NCBI RefSeq assembly: GCF_015209745.1
Contig: NZ_CP063657.1
Location: 868,001-932,000 of the forward strand
Origin: Lysobacter avium
Lineage (GTDB): Bacteria > Pseudomonadota > Gammaproteobacteria > Xanthomonadales > Xanthomonadaceae
DNA: 64,000 nucleotides
Direction of reading: 5' to 3'
Positions 31,550-40,313 of the stretch are shown in pieces. Position 1 is the stretch's first letter. Each line of letters starts with the position of its first letter. Under the pieces are notes generated by a model. It was not told the origin of the DNA. It saw only the letters and a program-made list of their open reading frames with translations, and made no database searches. Both the position numbers and the translations under genes were made by a program.

Positions 31550-32362
31550 CTACTGGGGCAGCACTTCAAGCGTGGCGACGTAGCTCAGGCGCCGCTTGCT
31601 GGCCTCGGGGAGCGAGGTCAGCTCGTCGGTGCTGGTGGTCTCCAGCCAGTACATGCCCGCGTGCGGCCACTTCACCTGGAAGTTGCCGTCTGCACCGGTC
31701 ACCACCTTGATCTCCTCGGGCTGGTCGCGGTAACGGCTCGCGCCGGGGATGATCTCGACCTCCAGCCCGGCCGCGGGCTTGCCGTCGAGCAGCAGCTGGA
31801 AGGTCGCCGTCTCTTCGGCATACAGGTCATTCGGATGCGTCACCGGGACCATCTCGATGCCCTTGCCAGACGGCTTGAACACGCTCGTGGTCGGCGAGCC
31901 CACCGTGGCGAACGTCTCGACGCTGCCGAGCGACTCGGACACTTCAACGTCGGTCGCCGCCGCCGGAATCCCGGTCTTGAATTCGGCAGGGGTGCCGCGC
32001 CAGCGCTTGTTCTCACCGTCCAGCTGGTACTGGGCGAACATGCCGTGGTTGACCACCGCCAGCTTGTAGGTGCCTTGCTGGTTGAGCTCGAGATCGAACA
32101 CGCTGCGGTACTTGCCCGTCGCGCTGTTCTGCGGCGCCACGCGACTGCCGTCGGGCGAGGTGACCTGCAGGCCGTCCAGGCGCAGCGGCACGTGGTTGAA
32201 ATAGAACAGGTCGTTGGAAACCGCCGCGTCGACGGTCATCCACGCGCCGGTGTCGGAAAACACGGTGGCGGAGGGGTGCAGCCAGGTCTTGTGCGCGGAG
32301 GCAGCCGATGGCGCCAGGCACAGCGTGAGGGCAGTGGCGATGCCGATGAGCTTGAGGTTCAT
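31550..32362 (-). CDS. DUF4198 periplasmic protein
   Basis: 270 residues. A signal peptide ends in SAASA, so the mature protein probably begins HKTWLHPSAT, i.e. with an N-terminal His and a second His five residues on. DUF4198 proteins are predicted metal-binding periplasmic proteins of beta-sandwich fold. The C-terminal half has the repeat-type segment AGLEVEIIPGASRYRDQPEEIKV, like carboxypeptidase-regulatory domains. AAAGGAAT precedes the ATG at 32362. It sits between the DUF2271 gene and apbE. Confidence 0.88.
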   Translation of the reverse strand: MNLKLIGIATALTLCLAPSAASAHKTWLHPSATVFSDTGAWMTVDAAVSNDLFYFNHVPLRLDGLQVTSPDGSRVAPQNSATGKYRSVFDLELNQQGTYKLAVVNHGMFAQYQLDGENKRWRGTPAEFKTGIPAAATDVEVSESLGSVETFATVGSPTTSVFKPSGKGIEMVPVTHPNDLYAEETATFQLLLDGKPAAGLEVEIIPGASRYRDQPEEIKVVTGADGNFQVKWPHAGMYWLETTSTDELTSLPEASKRRLSYVATLEVLPQ

Positions 32363-32406
32363 TGCGGATTCCTTTGGGGATCGGTGTGGATGTGGCCGGC
32401 GCAGGC

Positions 32407-32961
32407 TCAGGGCGTTATCGAGACGCGCACCTGACCCAGCTCGGAAGTGCCTTTGGCCTTCAACTGCTGCGGGGACGAGCCGGGCCAGGTGATGGGCACG
32501 CTGACGACTTCGCGGCCGCCGACTTCCCGCGCGGCCTCGATGACCAGTTCGTACCTGCCGGGCGGCAGGCCCTTCAGCGGCCCTTTTGCGTCGTTGAAGC
32601 GCAGCTGGTGCTGTCCGGCCGGGCGCGTCGCGCCGCTTACCCCGTCCACTGGCATAGGCGTGGAGCGTCCGCTGCGGCGCCACCACTGGCGCATGTCCTT
32701 CAACCACTTGCTGCCTTCGCCGGCTTTCATCTCGACGTCGTACCAGACCGCCAGGTTGGCGGCGACGCTGTGGTCAGGCCGCTCCAGCCACATGGCCACG
32801 TACGGGCGGTGGTACTCGGACACGTTCAGGCGTGGAATCTCGACGCTGATCTCCAGCTCGGCGGCTGGCAACGCGGCGGGCAGGACCAGCATCGCGAACA
32901 GCGCGGCTGTGGCGATTGCACGCAAGCGCGCAGGTGGCTTGCTGAAGAGACGGTGCGGCAT
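32407..32961 (-). CDS. DUF2271 periplasmic protein with FMN attachment motif
   Basis: 184 residues with a signal peptide ending LPAA. The DUF2271 core is YVAMWLERPDHSVAANLAVWYD and KWLKDMRQWWRRSG. It contains DGVSGATRP at 106-114, which matches the ApbE recognition pattern Dxx(S/T)GA(S/T); T112 would carry FMN. apbE lies in the same operon. It is therefore probably a periplasmic flavoprotein taking electrons from the PepSY membrane protein. The motif is seen directly; flavinylation is inferred. Confidence 0.88.
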   Translation of the reverse strand: MPHRLFSKPPARLRAIATAALFAMLVLPAALPAAELEISVEIPRLNVSEYHRPYVAMWLERPDHSVAANLAVWYDVEMKAGEGSKWLKDMRQWWRRSGRSTPMPVDGVSGATRPAGQHQLRFNDAKGPLKGLPPGRYELVIEAAREVGGREVVSVPITWPGSSPQQLKAKGTSELGQVRVSITP

Positions 32962-32980
32962 CGGGCAGGACCTCTGGGTG

Positions 32981-33619
32981 TCAATGCATGAAAAGGATGA
33001 TCAGCAGCGCCGGCAGCGCCACGCCGAGGCCGACCATCGGCCAGGTTTTTCCGCGCTGGCGCGAATGCATGTGCAGCAGCCACAGGCCGGTGAGGGCGAA
33101 CAGCAGGCACGCCACCGCGAACAGGTCGATGAACCAGCGCCAGGCCGCGCCGGTGTTGCGGCCCTTGTGCAGGTCGTTGAGCCAGGCGATGACGCCGCGG
33201 CTGGTCTGTTCGTATTCCAGCTCGCCGGTGGCGCGGTCGATCGCCAGCCAGGCATCGCCGCCCGGGCGGGGCAGGGAGACATACACCTCGTCGTCCGCCC
33301 ACTCGGCGCTGCGGCCCTTGGCAAGGACGTTCATCTCCGTTGCCAGCCAGTCGACGACGCTGGCCGGCAGGGGCGCTCCCTCGGTGTAATCCCCCGAAAG
33401 GCTGCGCAGGACACTCGCCGGCAGCGTGTCGGTGCGGGTGTCCACGCGCGGGGTCGCCTCGATCTGGGCAGCATGGTTGAGGGTGATGCCGGTGGCCGAA
33501 AACACCAGCAAGGCCGCCAGGCTGACGGCCGCGCTCATCCAGTGCCATCGGTGCAGCGTCTTCAGCCACCAGCCCCGGGTGGAGCTGGCGCTGCTGGTGG
33601 TTGCGGCAGTGGCGGTCAT
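32981..33619 (-). CDS. PepSY-associated transmembrane protein
   Basis: 212 residues from the ATG at 33619; longer starts at 33655 or 33682 would place the coding region at or over the operator. Three membrane helices: WHWMSAAVSLAALLVFSATGITL, FIDLFAVACLLFALTGLWLL and GLGVALPALLIILF. A PepSY-type periplasmic domain lies between the first two, with LAIDRATGELEYEQ. Histidines beside the helices (LHRWHW, LNHA, LHKGRN, LLHMHS) could hold heme b. It is the first gene of the flavin operon and likely carries electrons across the inner membrane. Confidence 0.85.
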   Translation of the reverse strand: MTATAATTSSASSTRGWWLKTLHRWHWMSAAVSLAALLVFSATGITLNHAAQIEATPRVDTRTDTLPASVLRSLSGDYTEGAPLPASVVDWLATEMNVLAKGRSAEWADDEVYVSLPRPGGDAWLAIDRATGELEYEQTSRGVIAWLNDLHKGRNTGAAWRWFIDLFAVACLLFALTGLWLLHMHSRQRGKTWPMVGLGVALPALLIILFMH

Positions 33620-33667
33620 GGAGTCGCGGTCACCGGGATTGGCACGATCGGCAATCATATTGCAGAT

Positions 33668-33683
33668 GAGAATCAGTCGCAAT
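33668..33683 (-). promoter_or_regulatory. Fur-like operator upstream of the PepSY operon
   Basis: The plus strand reads GAGAATCAGTCGCAAT, preceded by GAT. It matches the GAGAATCATT-type half of Fur boxes, and 14 of 16 bases match the sequence at 39314-39329 upstream of the Fiu-like receptor, in the same orientation to the gene. It lies about 50 bases before the PepSY start. Confidence 0.55.
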
Positions 33684-33712
33684 TGATCATTCGGCCGGCC
33701 TCATGCGCAGGC

Positions 33713-35902
33713 TCAGAAATCCACGTTCACCGACAGCCACAAGCGCCGGCCGGCCTCGCTGGTGCTGCGGGTGTTGGCGTACGCCACGGTGCCGTTATCG
33801 TCATACGGCAGGTAGTCGACGAAATCCTTGTCGAACAGGTTGTACACCGCGGCGTTGAGGCTGATCGCGTCGCTCACCCGGTAGCGGCCGCCCAGGTGGA
33901 ACTGGGAGTAGGACTTGTAGTCGCCCAGCTGGTCCTGCGCGGCGCCCGCACCCCGGTAGCGCGCGCTGCGGTACTCGCCGCGCAGGTACAGGGCCAGCGC
34001 GTCGGTCGCCTGCCAGTTCACGCTGCCGTTGAGCAGGTTCCTGGGCGTGTTGGTCAAGGGCGTGCCGTTGGCGCTGCCGCTTTTCTGCTCGCTGTCGGTG
34101 CGGGTGTAGTTGAGTTGCAGCTTCCATGCCTCGGCCAGCGGAACCTGCATGGCGAATTCCGCGCCGCGGGTCACGGCCTTGTCGATGTTGACGGTCTGGC
34201 CGAGCGTCGCCGAGCGCGGAAACCAGCCCACGTCCACGCAGCTTGAGCCGGAGAAGTCCGCGGCGTTGTAGGCGGCCTGGCTGAGCCCGAATGCGCAGTT
34301 GGCTACCGGCGTACCGCTGGCGATCTTGTCGCTGAAATCGTTGTTGAACACGGTCAGGCTGGAGCTGAAGCCGTTGTCGGCCGCGTAATACACACCCAGC
34401 TCGGTGGTGGCGCTGGTTTCCGGCTTGAGCGTCGGCGTGCCGATCAACGGGATGGTGCCCTGGCCGCCGAAGCCCTTGATGCCCGGGGTCAGGTCCTCGA
34501 TGTTGGGCGAACGGTAGCCTTCGCTGTAGCCGCCCTTCACGACCCAGTTCGCGTTGGCGTTCCAGACCAGGTACGCACGCGGACTGAGGTGGCTGCCAAA
34601 GGTGCTGTGGTCGTCATGGCGCGCGCCGACGGTGAGGTTCAGCGCGTCGTTGATGCTCCACTCGTTTTCGGCGAACAACGCCCACTGGTGGAACTCGAAG
34701 GCGTCGCTGGCCACGCCGTCGACCAGTTTTGCGTCCAGGTACTGGCCACCGACGGTCAGCTTGTTGCTGCCGATGTCGGTAACCAGTTTGGTGTCGAAGA
34801 CGCGATTGCGGTTTTCCAGCTCGCGCGGGCTGCCGGCGCCCGCCGTGCCGGCCGGCAGCAGCCGCCCGATCGTCTCGGTGGTGGTTTGCTGCAGGCTGCT
34901 CTCAAGTGCGCCCAAGTCGTAGCGCGCGTCCCACGCCAGGGTGGCCTGGTCGCGGTTGAAGCGCAGGCTCGGAGCGTATCCGCCGGCGCCCAGGGTGCCC
35001 ATCTGGCCGGTGCTGTTGTCGTACTCCTGGCGTCCGCTGGTGACGTCCAGCCACAGGTCGTGGTCGTCCGATGGCGTGAGCGCCAGTCGCGCGCCCACGT
35101 TGTGGCTGTCATAGCTGACCGGGTTGGCGCCCATCCAGGGGACGATCTCCTCGCCGGACAGGTCCGTGTATGCGATGTCGGAGGCGTCGCGCTTGAACCA
35201 GCCGCCACGCAGCGACAGGCCGAGCAGGTCGCGGACCAGGGGACCGTCAACGAAAAAGTTCGCGCCATACAGATTGCCGAAGGACGAATCCTCCTGAAGG
35301 CTGGTCTCCATCCCGACCGAGCCTGCCCACGCCGCGCCGACCTTGCGGGTGATGATGTTGATCACCCCGCCCATCGCATCCGATCCGTACAGGGTCGACA
35401 TCGGGCCGCGGATCACCTCGATGCGGTCGATCGCCGACATCGGCGGGATGAAGTTGTTCGCGGTGTTGCCAAAATTGTTCGGCGCGACGTTACCGGAAGT
35501 GTTCTGGCGGCGGCCATCGATCAGCACCAGGGTGTAGCTGGACGGCATGCCGCGCAGGCTGATCTGGGGCGCGCCGGTCTTGTCCACGCCGACTCCGATG
35601 TCCACGCCTTCCACGTTCACCAGCGCGTCTGCCAGGCTGTGGATCGGCTGCTTGACCAGTTCCTCGCGGGTAAGCACCGTGATGCTGGCCGGCGCCTCGC
35701 GCACCATCTGCTCGAAGCCGGCGGCGGTGACGACGACCGCATCCAGATCGATCGGGCCGGCGGTGGCCGCGTCGCCGGCCACTCCGGTCGCTGCACTGGC
35801 GATGACCGGAGACGACAGGGCAAGCAGCAGCGCCAGCCCAAGGCCGGCACGACGGTGATGGGCAAGCGGTGCGATGGAACGGGTCGGACGGGGCGCGGTC
35901 AT
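33713..35902 (-). CDS. TonB-dependent outer-membrane receptor (FepA/CirA/BfeA-like)
   Basis: 729 residues: signal peptide, plug domain with ITVLTREELVKQPIHSLADALVNVEGV, SLRGMPSSYTLVLIDGRR and IEVIRGPMSTLYGSDAMGGVINIITRK, then a 22-strand barrel ending in LSVNVDF with the terminal Phe needed for outer-membrane assembly. It imports a ferric siderophore or similar using TonB energy. A Fur-like site lies about 140 bases upstream. It precedes the PepSY operon, which has its own operator. Confidence 0.92.
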   Translation of the reverse strand: MTAPRPTRSIAPLAHHRRAGLGLALLLALSSPVIASAATGVAGDAATAGPIDLDAVVVTAAGFEQMVREAPASITVLTREELVKQPIHSLADALVNVEGVDIGVGVDKTGAPQISLRGMPSSYTLVLIDGRRQNTSGNVAPNNFGNTANNFIPPMSAIDRIEVIRGPMSTLYGSDAMGGVINIITRKVGAAWAGSVGMETSLQEDSSFGNLYGANFFVDGPLVRDLLGLSLRGGWFKRDASDIAYTDLSGEEIVPWMGANPVSYDSHNVGARLALTPSDDHDLWLDVTSGRQEYDNSTGQMGTLGAGGYAPSLRFNRDQATLAWDARYDLGALESSLQQTTTETIGRLLPAGTAGAGSPRELENRNRVFDTKLVTDIGSNKLTVGGQYLDAKLVDGVASDAFEFHQWALFAENEWSINDALNLTVGARHDDHSTFGSHLSPRAYLVWNANANWVVKGGYSEGYRSPNIEDLTPGIKGFGGQGTIPLIGTPTLKPETSATTELGVYYAADNGFSSSLTVFNNDFSDKIASGTPVANCAFGLSQAAYNAADFSGSSCVDVGWFPRSATLGQTVNIDKAVTRGAEFAMQVPLAEAWKLQLNYTRTDSEQKSGSANGTPLTNTPRNLLNGSVNWQATDALALYLRGEYRSARYRGAGAAQDQLGDYKSYSQFHLGGRYRVSDAISLNAAVYNLFDKDFVDYLPYDDNGTVAYANTRSTSEAGRRLWLSVNVDF

Positions 35903-36041
35903 GATCTGGAAGGGATTCCCATAGGACGTGCAAGGCGAAGCCGCCGGCTTCTGCCGACGAGAGCGCTAGTGGTGAGTGGCGAAATTGCAGCGCGTGGGGC
36001 GGTAACGAAGGCGCCGCTGTTTCATGAACAGGGCGATCGTA

Positions 36042-36063
36042 GATGATAATGGTTCTCAGTTGC
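36042..36063 (-). promoter_or_regulatory. Fur-like operator upstream of the FepA-like receptor
   Basis: The sequence GATGATAATGGTTCTCAGTTGC contains TGATAATGGTTCTCA, close to the Fur consensus of repeated GATAAT units with GAGAA(C/T) on the opposite strand. It lies in the 215-base gap between piuC and the receptor gene, in its promoter region. Confidence 0.6.
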
Positions 36064-36117
36064 AAGCGCTGCGAGCGCCATCCCTTCGCCTCACGGCCGC
36101 GCAGCCGTCGGCTCGGC

Positions 36118-36810
36118 TCAGGTTTCCGCCCAGAGCCGCAGCAGGTTGTGGTAAACCCCCGTGAGCTGAAGCAGCGCGGCGGAATTCTCCCCCGAAGCGG
36201 TCAGGGCCTGGATCGCGGTATCCATCTCGAACAGCATCCGGCGCTGGGCGTCATTGCGGATCAGGCTCTGGATCCAGAAAAAGGCGGCCAGCCGGGCGCC
36301 CCGCGTCACCGGCTGGACCATGTGCAGGCTGCTCGACGGATACAGGATCAGGTCACCCGCGGGCAGCTTCACTTCGTGCGTGCCATAGGTGTCGTGGATC
36401 ACCAGCTGGCCGCCGTCGTACTCGTCGGGTTCGGACAGGAACAGCGTGCAGGAGATGTCGGTGCGCATCGTCGCGGCGACCTGCCCCGGCGGGGCGGCCG
36501 GGGTCATCACTGCGCCGTCGACGTGGAGGCCGTAGGTGCCGCCGCCCTGGTAGCAGTTGAAACGCGGCGGCAGCGCACGCAGGGGCAGGGCGGCGGCGAA
36601 ATACAGCGGGCTGGCGGCGAGTGCGGCAGTGACGAGCTGCCCCAACTCGTGTCGCACCGGCGAGCCATCGGGCAACTGCAGATTGCGCTTGACCCCGGCG
36701 CCCTGGGGGCCGACGGTCTCGCGGCCATCGGTCCAGGCGGCGCTTTCCAGCGTCTTGCGGATCCGGGACAGGGACGCGTCGTCCAGTACGCCGGGGACAT
36801 GCAACAGCAT
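36118..36810 (-). CDS. piuC: PKHD-type Fe(II)/2-oxoglutarate hydroxylase
   Basis: 230 residues. The iron ligands are H and D in [10 protein letters not shown] and His in [14 protein letters not shown]; the Arg of the latter binds 2-oxoglutarate. The family is the PiuC/YbiX group, which is always close to Fiu/PiuA catecholate receptors and is repressed by iron. It starts 12 bases after the Fiu-like receptor gene. Substrate unknown, possibly a siderophore. Confidence 0.92.
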   Translation of the reverse strand: MLLHVPGVLDDASLSRIRKTLESAAWTDGRETVGPQGAGVKRNLQLPDGSPVRHELGQLVTAALAASPLYFAAALPLRALPPRFNCYQGGGTYGLHVDGAVMTPAAPPGQVAATMRTDISCTLFLSEPDEYDGGQLVIHDTYGTHEVKLPAGDLILYPSSSLHMVQPVTRGARLAAFFWIQSLIRNDAQRRMLFEMDTAIQALTASGENSAALLQLTGVYHNLLRLWAET

Positions 36811-36822
36811 CGCGGGCTCCGA

Positions 36823-39150
36823 TCAGAAGTGGTAGTTGACGGTGAACATCATCGAGCGCGGCGTGCCGGGGGTGTAGCGGTAGCCGCTCTTGTTGATCGC
36901 GGCCACATAGTCCTTGTCCAGCAGGTTGTACAGGTTCAGGCGCAGATCCAGATTGGGCGATACGGCATAGCTGGCGACGGCGTCCACGACCCAGTAGTCC
37001 TTGGTGTACGCCGGGGTGCCCACCGCGCCGTCCACGCCGCGCTTGAGCGCGCCGGAGTAGCGCGCGCCGCCGCCGATGGTTATCCCGTTGGGGAAATCGT
37101 AGGTCGACCACGCGGTGAATGCGCGCTTGGGCGTGTAGGTCAGGTCGGTGGATCCGTCAGTGCTTACCGCCGGACCAGACAGCACGTCGGTGTCCATCAC
37201 GGTGAACCCGGTCGACACCGACCACGCATCGGTCACCTGGCCAACCGCGCTGAGCTCCACGCCGCGGACCCGCTTGCGACCGGTCTGGTAGTACTGTTGA
37301 TCGACCGGATCGCGGATGAGCTCGTTGCTGATGCGGGTGTCGTAGAGCGCGGCCGTCAGCATCAGGCGCTGGTCGAGAACGTTCCACTTGGTGCCGATCT
37401 CGGCAGTGCGGGCTTTTTGCGGGTCGAGTGCCGGGTTGTCTGGACTGCGCTCCGCGTCGCTCAATTCCAGGCTCCCACCGCCGGGCGGTTGCTGGGCGAC
37501 CGCGTAGTTGGCGTAGAAGCTGCCGTTGGCCACCGGTTTGTAGAGCGCACCGAGCTTCCAGTTCAGCAGCGTGTCGGAGATGCGCGCATCCACCCCGGGC
37601 ACGATGGAGCCTTCATCGAGCAGTCCGCAATCCGGGCCGCGACGACCACCGCAGGGCACGGTGCTCTGGAATTGCGTCTTGTAACGGTCGGCGCGCACAC
37701 CGCCGTTGAGCTGCCATTGCTCGTTGAATGCAATGGTGTCGAACACGTACGCCGCCACGGTGTCGGTGCGACCCTCGCCGCGGGCGCCGCTGCGCTCCCA
37801 CTGCAGGCCGGTCACGTCGGGGTTCGGTCGATACAGGTTGACTGCCGGCCACGCCGTGCCAGTCACAGCACGCATGCCGTAGGTGTCGAGCTCTTCGCGG
37901 GTCAGCTCAATCCCGGCGCTGAGGTCGTGCCGCAAGCCGCCGGCGTCGAACCGGGTCGCCAGCGCGGTCTGGTTGGTCATGATCGTGTTGCGCTGGTTCT
38001 TGAACGTCGGCAGCGAGCGCGCCACGGTCCAGCCCGACGGGTCATCCAGGTCCGGCGTGACCAGATTGGCGGTCGAACCCATGAACGCCGTCAGCAGGTA
38101 GTCCTGCTTGGTGCTGCCCCAGCGGGTGGTGTTGATGAGTTGCGTCGCGTCGGACAGGTCGTGCTCGATGCGCAGCGTCGCCATGTCGGCGGTGACGTCG
38201 TCGTAGTCTGACAGCGTGCCGTAAAAGTTGCTGGACGCGACCGGGTCGGCATCGCCGAGCTGCGGACGGCTCGGATCGGGCGAGCTGTAGCCGGGCAGGC
38301 CGATCGTTGGCACGCCGCCGTCGGGCAGGTTGTCCTGCTTGACGTGCAGCAGATTCAGGGTGGTGCGCGTCGGGGTGCCCAGGCCGAAAGCCAGCGATGG
38401 AGCGATCGCCCAGCGCTTGTTCTCGATCGTATCGCGGCCGGGAACGCCGCTGTCCTGCGCCATCAGGTTCAGGCGCAGCGCGCTCGTGCCGCCCAGGGTC
38501 TGGTTCCAGTCCGCAGTGACGCGCTTCTGGTCGGCGCTGCCGTAGGACGCACTGACCGAAGTACGGTCGTGGCCGTGGGCCTGCTTGCTCACCAGGTTGA
38601 TCGCGCCGGTAGGGGCGGTGCGGCCGTTGTCGGTGCCCGCGGGGCCCTTGGCCACCTCGATCTGCTCGATGTTGAACACGTCGCGCGAGATCGATCCGAG
38701 ATCACGCACACCGTCTACAAAAATGCTGCCGGAGGTGTCAAAACCGCGCAGGTAGATCGCATCGCCGGTCGTCGTGTTGCCGTTCTCGCCCGCGTAGAAC
38801 GTGCCGACGCCGGGGCTGTTGCGGAGCGCTTCGGTGAGGTTGGTCGCACCCCGCTCGTTGAAGAGGTCGCTGCCGATCACGTTGATGGTCTGGGTGGTGT
38901 CCAGCAGCGGCTGGCTGAACTTCGGCGAGGACAGTTGGCCCGAGGAATAGACCTTGCCGCGCTTGCCCTCGACGTGGACCGTCTCGAAATCCTTGGCGTC
39001 GGCGGCAGGGCCACCGTTCGACTGGGCCGTTGCGGCCAGCGGTGCGGCGAGCACGAGCCCGGTGAGCAGCGAGACCGACAGGCTGGAGTGTTGGGCCGAG
39101 CCCGTTTTGCGGAGTGATACGGCGTGCTTGCGACTGGTGATCGGGGACAT
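36823..39150 (-). CDS. fiu: Catecholate siderophore TonB-dependent receptor (Fiu/PiuA-like)
   Basis: 775 residues. Signal peptide ends TATAQ-like (LAATAQ). The plug has LDTTQTINVIGSDLFNERGATNLTEALRNSPGV, YLRGFDTSGSIFVDGVRD and IEVAKGPAGTDNGRTAPTGAINLVSK, characteristic of Fiu/PiuA. The barrel ends MFTVNYHF with terminal Phe. It takes up monomeric catecholates and related siderophores. It is followed by piuC. A Fur-like site is about 165 bases upstream. Confidence 0.92.
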   Translation of the reverse strand: MSPITSRKHAVSLRKTGSAQHSSLSVSLLTGLVLAAPLAATAQSNGGPAADAKDFETVHVEGKRGKVYSSGQLSSPKFSQPLLDTTQTINVIGSDLFNERGATNLTEALRNSPGVGTFYAGENGNTTTGDAIYLRGFDTSGSIFVDGVRDLGSISRDVFNIEQIEVAKGPAGTDNGRTAPTGAINLVSKQAHGHDRTSVSASYGSADQKRVTADWNQTLGGTSALRLNLMAQDSGVPGRDTIENKRWAIAPSLAFGLGTPTRTTLNLLHVKQDNLPDGGVPTIGLPGYSSPDPSRPQLGDADPVASSNFYGTLSDYDDVTADMATLRIEHDLSDATQLINTTRWGSTKQDYLLTAFMGSTANLVTPDLDDPSGWTVARSLPTFKNQRNTIMTNQTALATRFDAGGLRHDLSAGIELTREELDTYGMRAVTGTAWPAVNLYRPNPDVTGLQWERSGARGEGRTDTVAAYVFDTIAFNEQWQLNGGVRADRYKTQFQSTVPCGGRRGPDCGLLDEGSIVPGVDARISDTLLNWKLGALYKPVANGSFYANYAVAQQPPGGGSLELSDAERSPDNPALDPQKARTAEIGTKWNVLDQRLMLTAALYDTRISNELIRDPVDQQYYQTGRKRVRGVELSAVGQVTDAWSVSTGFTVMDTDVLSGPAVSTDGSTDLTYTPKRAFTAWSTYDFPNGITIGGGARYSGALKRGVDGAVGTPAYTKDYWVVDAVASYAVSPNLDLRLNLYNLLDKDYVAAINKSGYRYTPGTPRSMMFTVNYHF

Positions 39151-39313
39151 TCGGGTGCCTGAATGGGGAGCCAGGCGTGACGCGGCCTCGTGGGCGCATC
39201 ACCACTCTGGTTCGATCGAAGGGGAGCCCCGCGGAGGCACCGGATCGGGGGATCCGCCGACCTAAAGACCGGTCGCGCACCGCTGCAGGAACGGCGCAAT
39301 GTTAAACGCAATC

Positions 39314-39329
39314 GAGAATCGTTCGCAAT
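39314..39329 (-). promoter_or_regulatory. Fur-like operator upstream of fiu
   Basis: The plus strand reads GAGAATCGTTCGCAAT, preceded by GCAATC. It differs at two positions from the element upstream of the PepSY operon. The 250-base gap 39151-39400 between fiu and the Rieske gene otherwise shows no gene. Confidence 0.5.
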
Positions 39330-39400
39330 AGCGAAGACGAAACACGGCGAAAGATCGCCGCGTGGCGCGCGTGTGTCGAACAGCGAACCTTGGCGCCGAC

Positions 39401-39721
39401 TCAGCGGTCGTCGCGCGTCCAGACTTTGTCGTCTTCGACCTTGACCGGGAAATTCACCACCGGCTCGTAAGCAGGCGCACACAGGGCGCTGCCGTCGCGC
39501 ACGTCGAACTTCGCGCCGTGGAGAACGCATTCCACGGTCGCCGTGTCGCCATCGAAACGGCCGGCCGAGAGCTCGAAGTCTTCATGCGAGCACTTGTCTT
39601 CAAACGCGTAGAACGTGCCATCAAAGTTGACCACCATGATCGGCGTGTCGCCGTCCCAGGCGACGGTGGATTCGCCGGGAAGCAGCTCGGCGGTGCTGCA
39701 GACCAGGGTCCATTCACTCAT
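39401..39721 (-). CDS. Rieske [2Fe-2S] non-heme ferredoxin
   Basis: 106 residues. The cluster motif is C-x-H in KCSHEDFEL and C-x2-H in ECVLHGAKFD. It resembles the small ferredoxin components of dioxygenases but is linked to the suf operon, in which it is the last gene. Its ATG overlaps the acetyltransferase stop. It may receive a cluster from the Suf machinery or supply electrons to it. Confidence 0.93.
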   Translation of the reverse strand: MSEWTLVCSTAELLPGESTVAWDGDTPIMVVNFDGTFYAFEDKCSHEDFELSAGRFDGDTATVECVLHGAKFDVRDGSALCAPAYEPVVNFPVKVEDDKVWTRDDR

Positions 39722-40313
39722 TGCCGGGCTCCTCCGTGTCCGGCGCAGTGCGCAGGCGCTTTTCCAGGATTTCAAAACGCAGGTCCGCGCGGCGGGGAAG
39801 GCCGAAGCGCTCGTCGCCGTAGGGAAAGGGCTTGTGGATCCCCGTGCGCTGATAGCCGCGGCGTTGGTAGAAGCCGATCAGTTCCTCGCGCACGTCGATC
39901 ACGCTCATGCGCATCAGCGGCAGCTGCCATTCGTCACGGACGATGCGCTCGGCCTCGTCCATCACGGCCTTGCCGACACCGCTGCCCTGCAACTGCGGCC
40001 GAACCGCGAACATGCCGAACTGTGCGGCTTCAGAGGGGTTGTCATCGTCGGGAGCGATGTAGGCGCAGGCGACGATACCGGCCGGGGCGGTGTCGACGTC
40101 GCCCGGCCTCTCGGCCACCAGCAGCATGCTGTCGGTACGCGCCAGGCAGGCCTGAAGGTCGGCGACGTCGGTGCGCTGCCCGTCCAGCAGGTCGGCCTCG
40201 GTGGTCCATCCGGCGCGGCTCGACTCGCCCCGGTAGGCGGACTGGACCAGCGCCAGCAACCCGTTGAGGTCGGCAGCCGTCGCCGCGCGGAAGTGCAGGG
40301 CGGCCATGCTCAT
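39714..40313 (-). CDS. GNAT family N-acetyltransferase
   Basis: 199 residues. The acetyl-CoA binding motif is FAVRPQLQGSGVGKAVMDEAERI, followed by MRMSVIDVREELIGFYQRRGYQ. The target is unknown. It lies between sufS and the Rieske gene and overlaps both by a few bases (ATGA with sufS), so it is firmly part of the suf operon. Confidence 0.9.
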   Translation of the reverse strand: MSMAALHFRAATAADLNGLLALVQSAYRGESSRAGWTTEADLLDGQRTDVADLQACLARTDSMLLVAERPGDVDTAPAGIVACAYIAPDDDNPSEAAQFGMFAVRPQLQGSGVGKAVMDEAERIVRDEWQLPLMRMSVIDVREELIGFYQRRGYQRTGIHKPFPYGDERFGLPRRADLRFEILEKRLRTAPDTEEPGNE

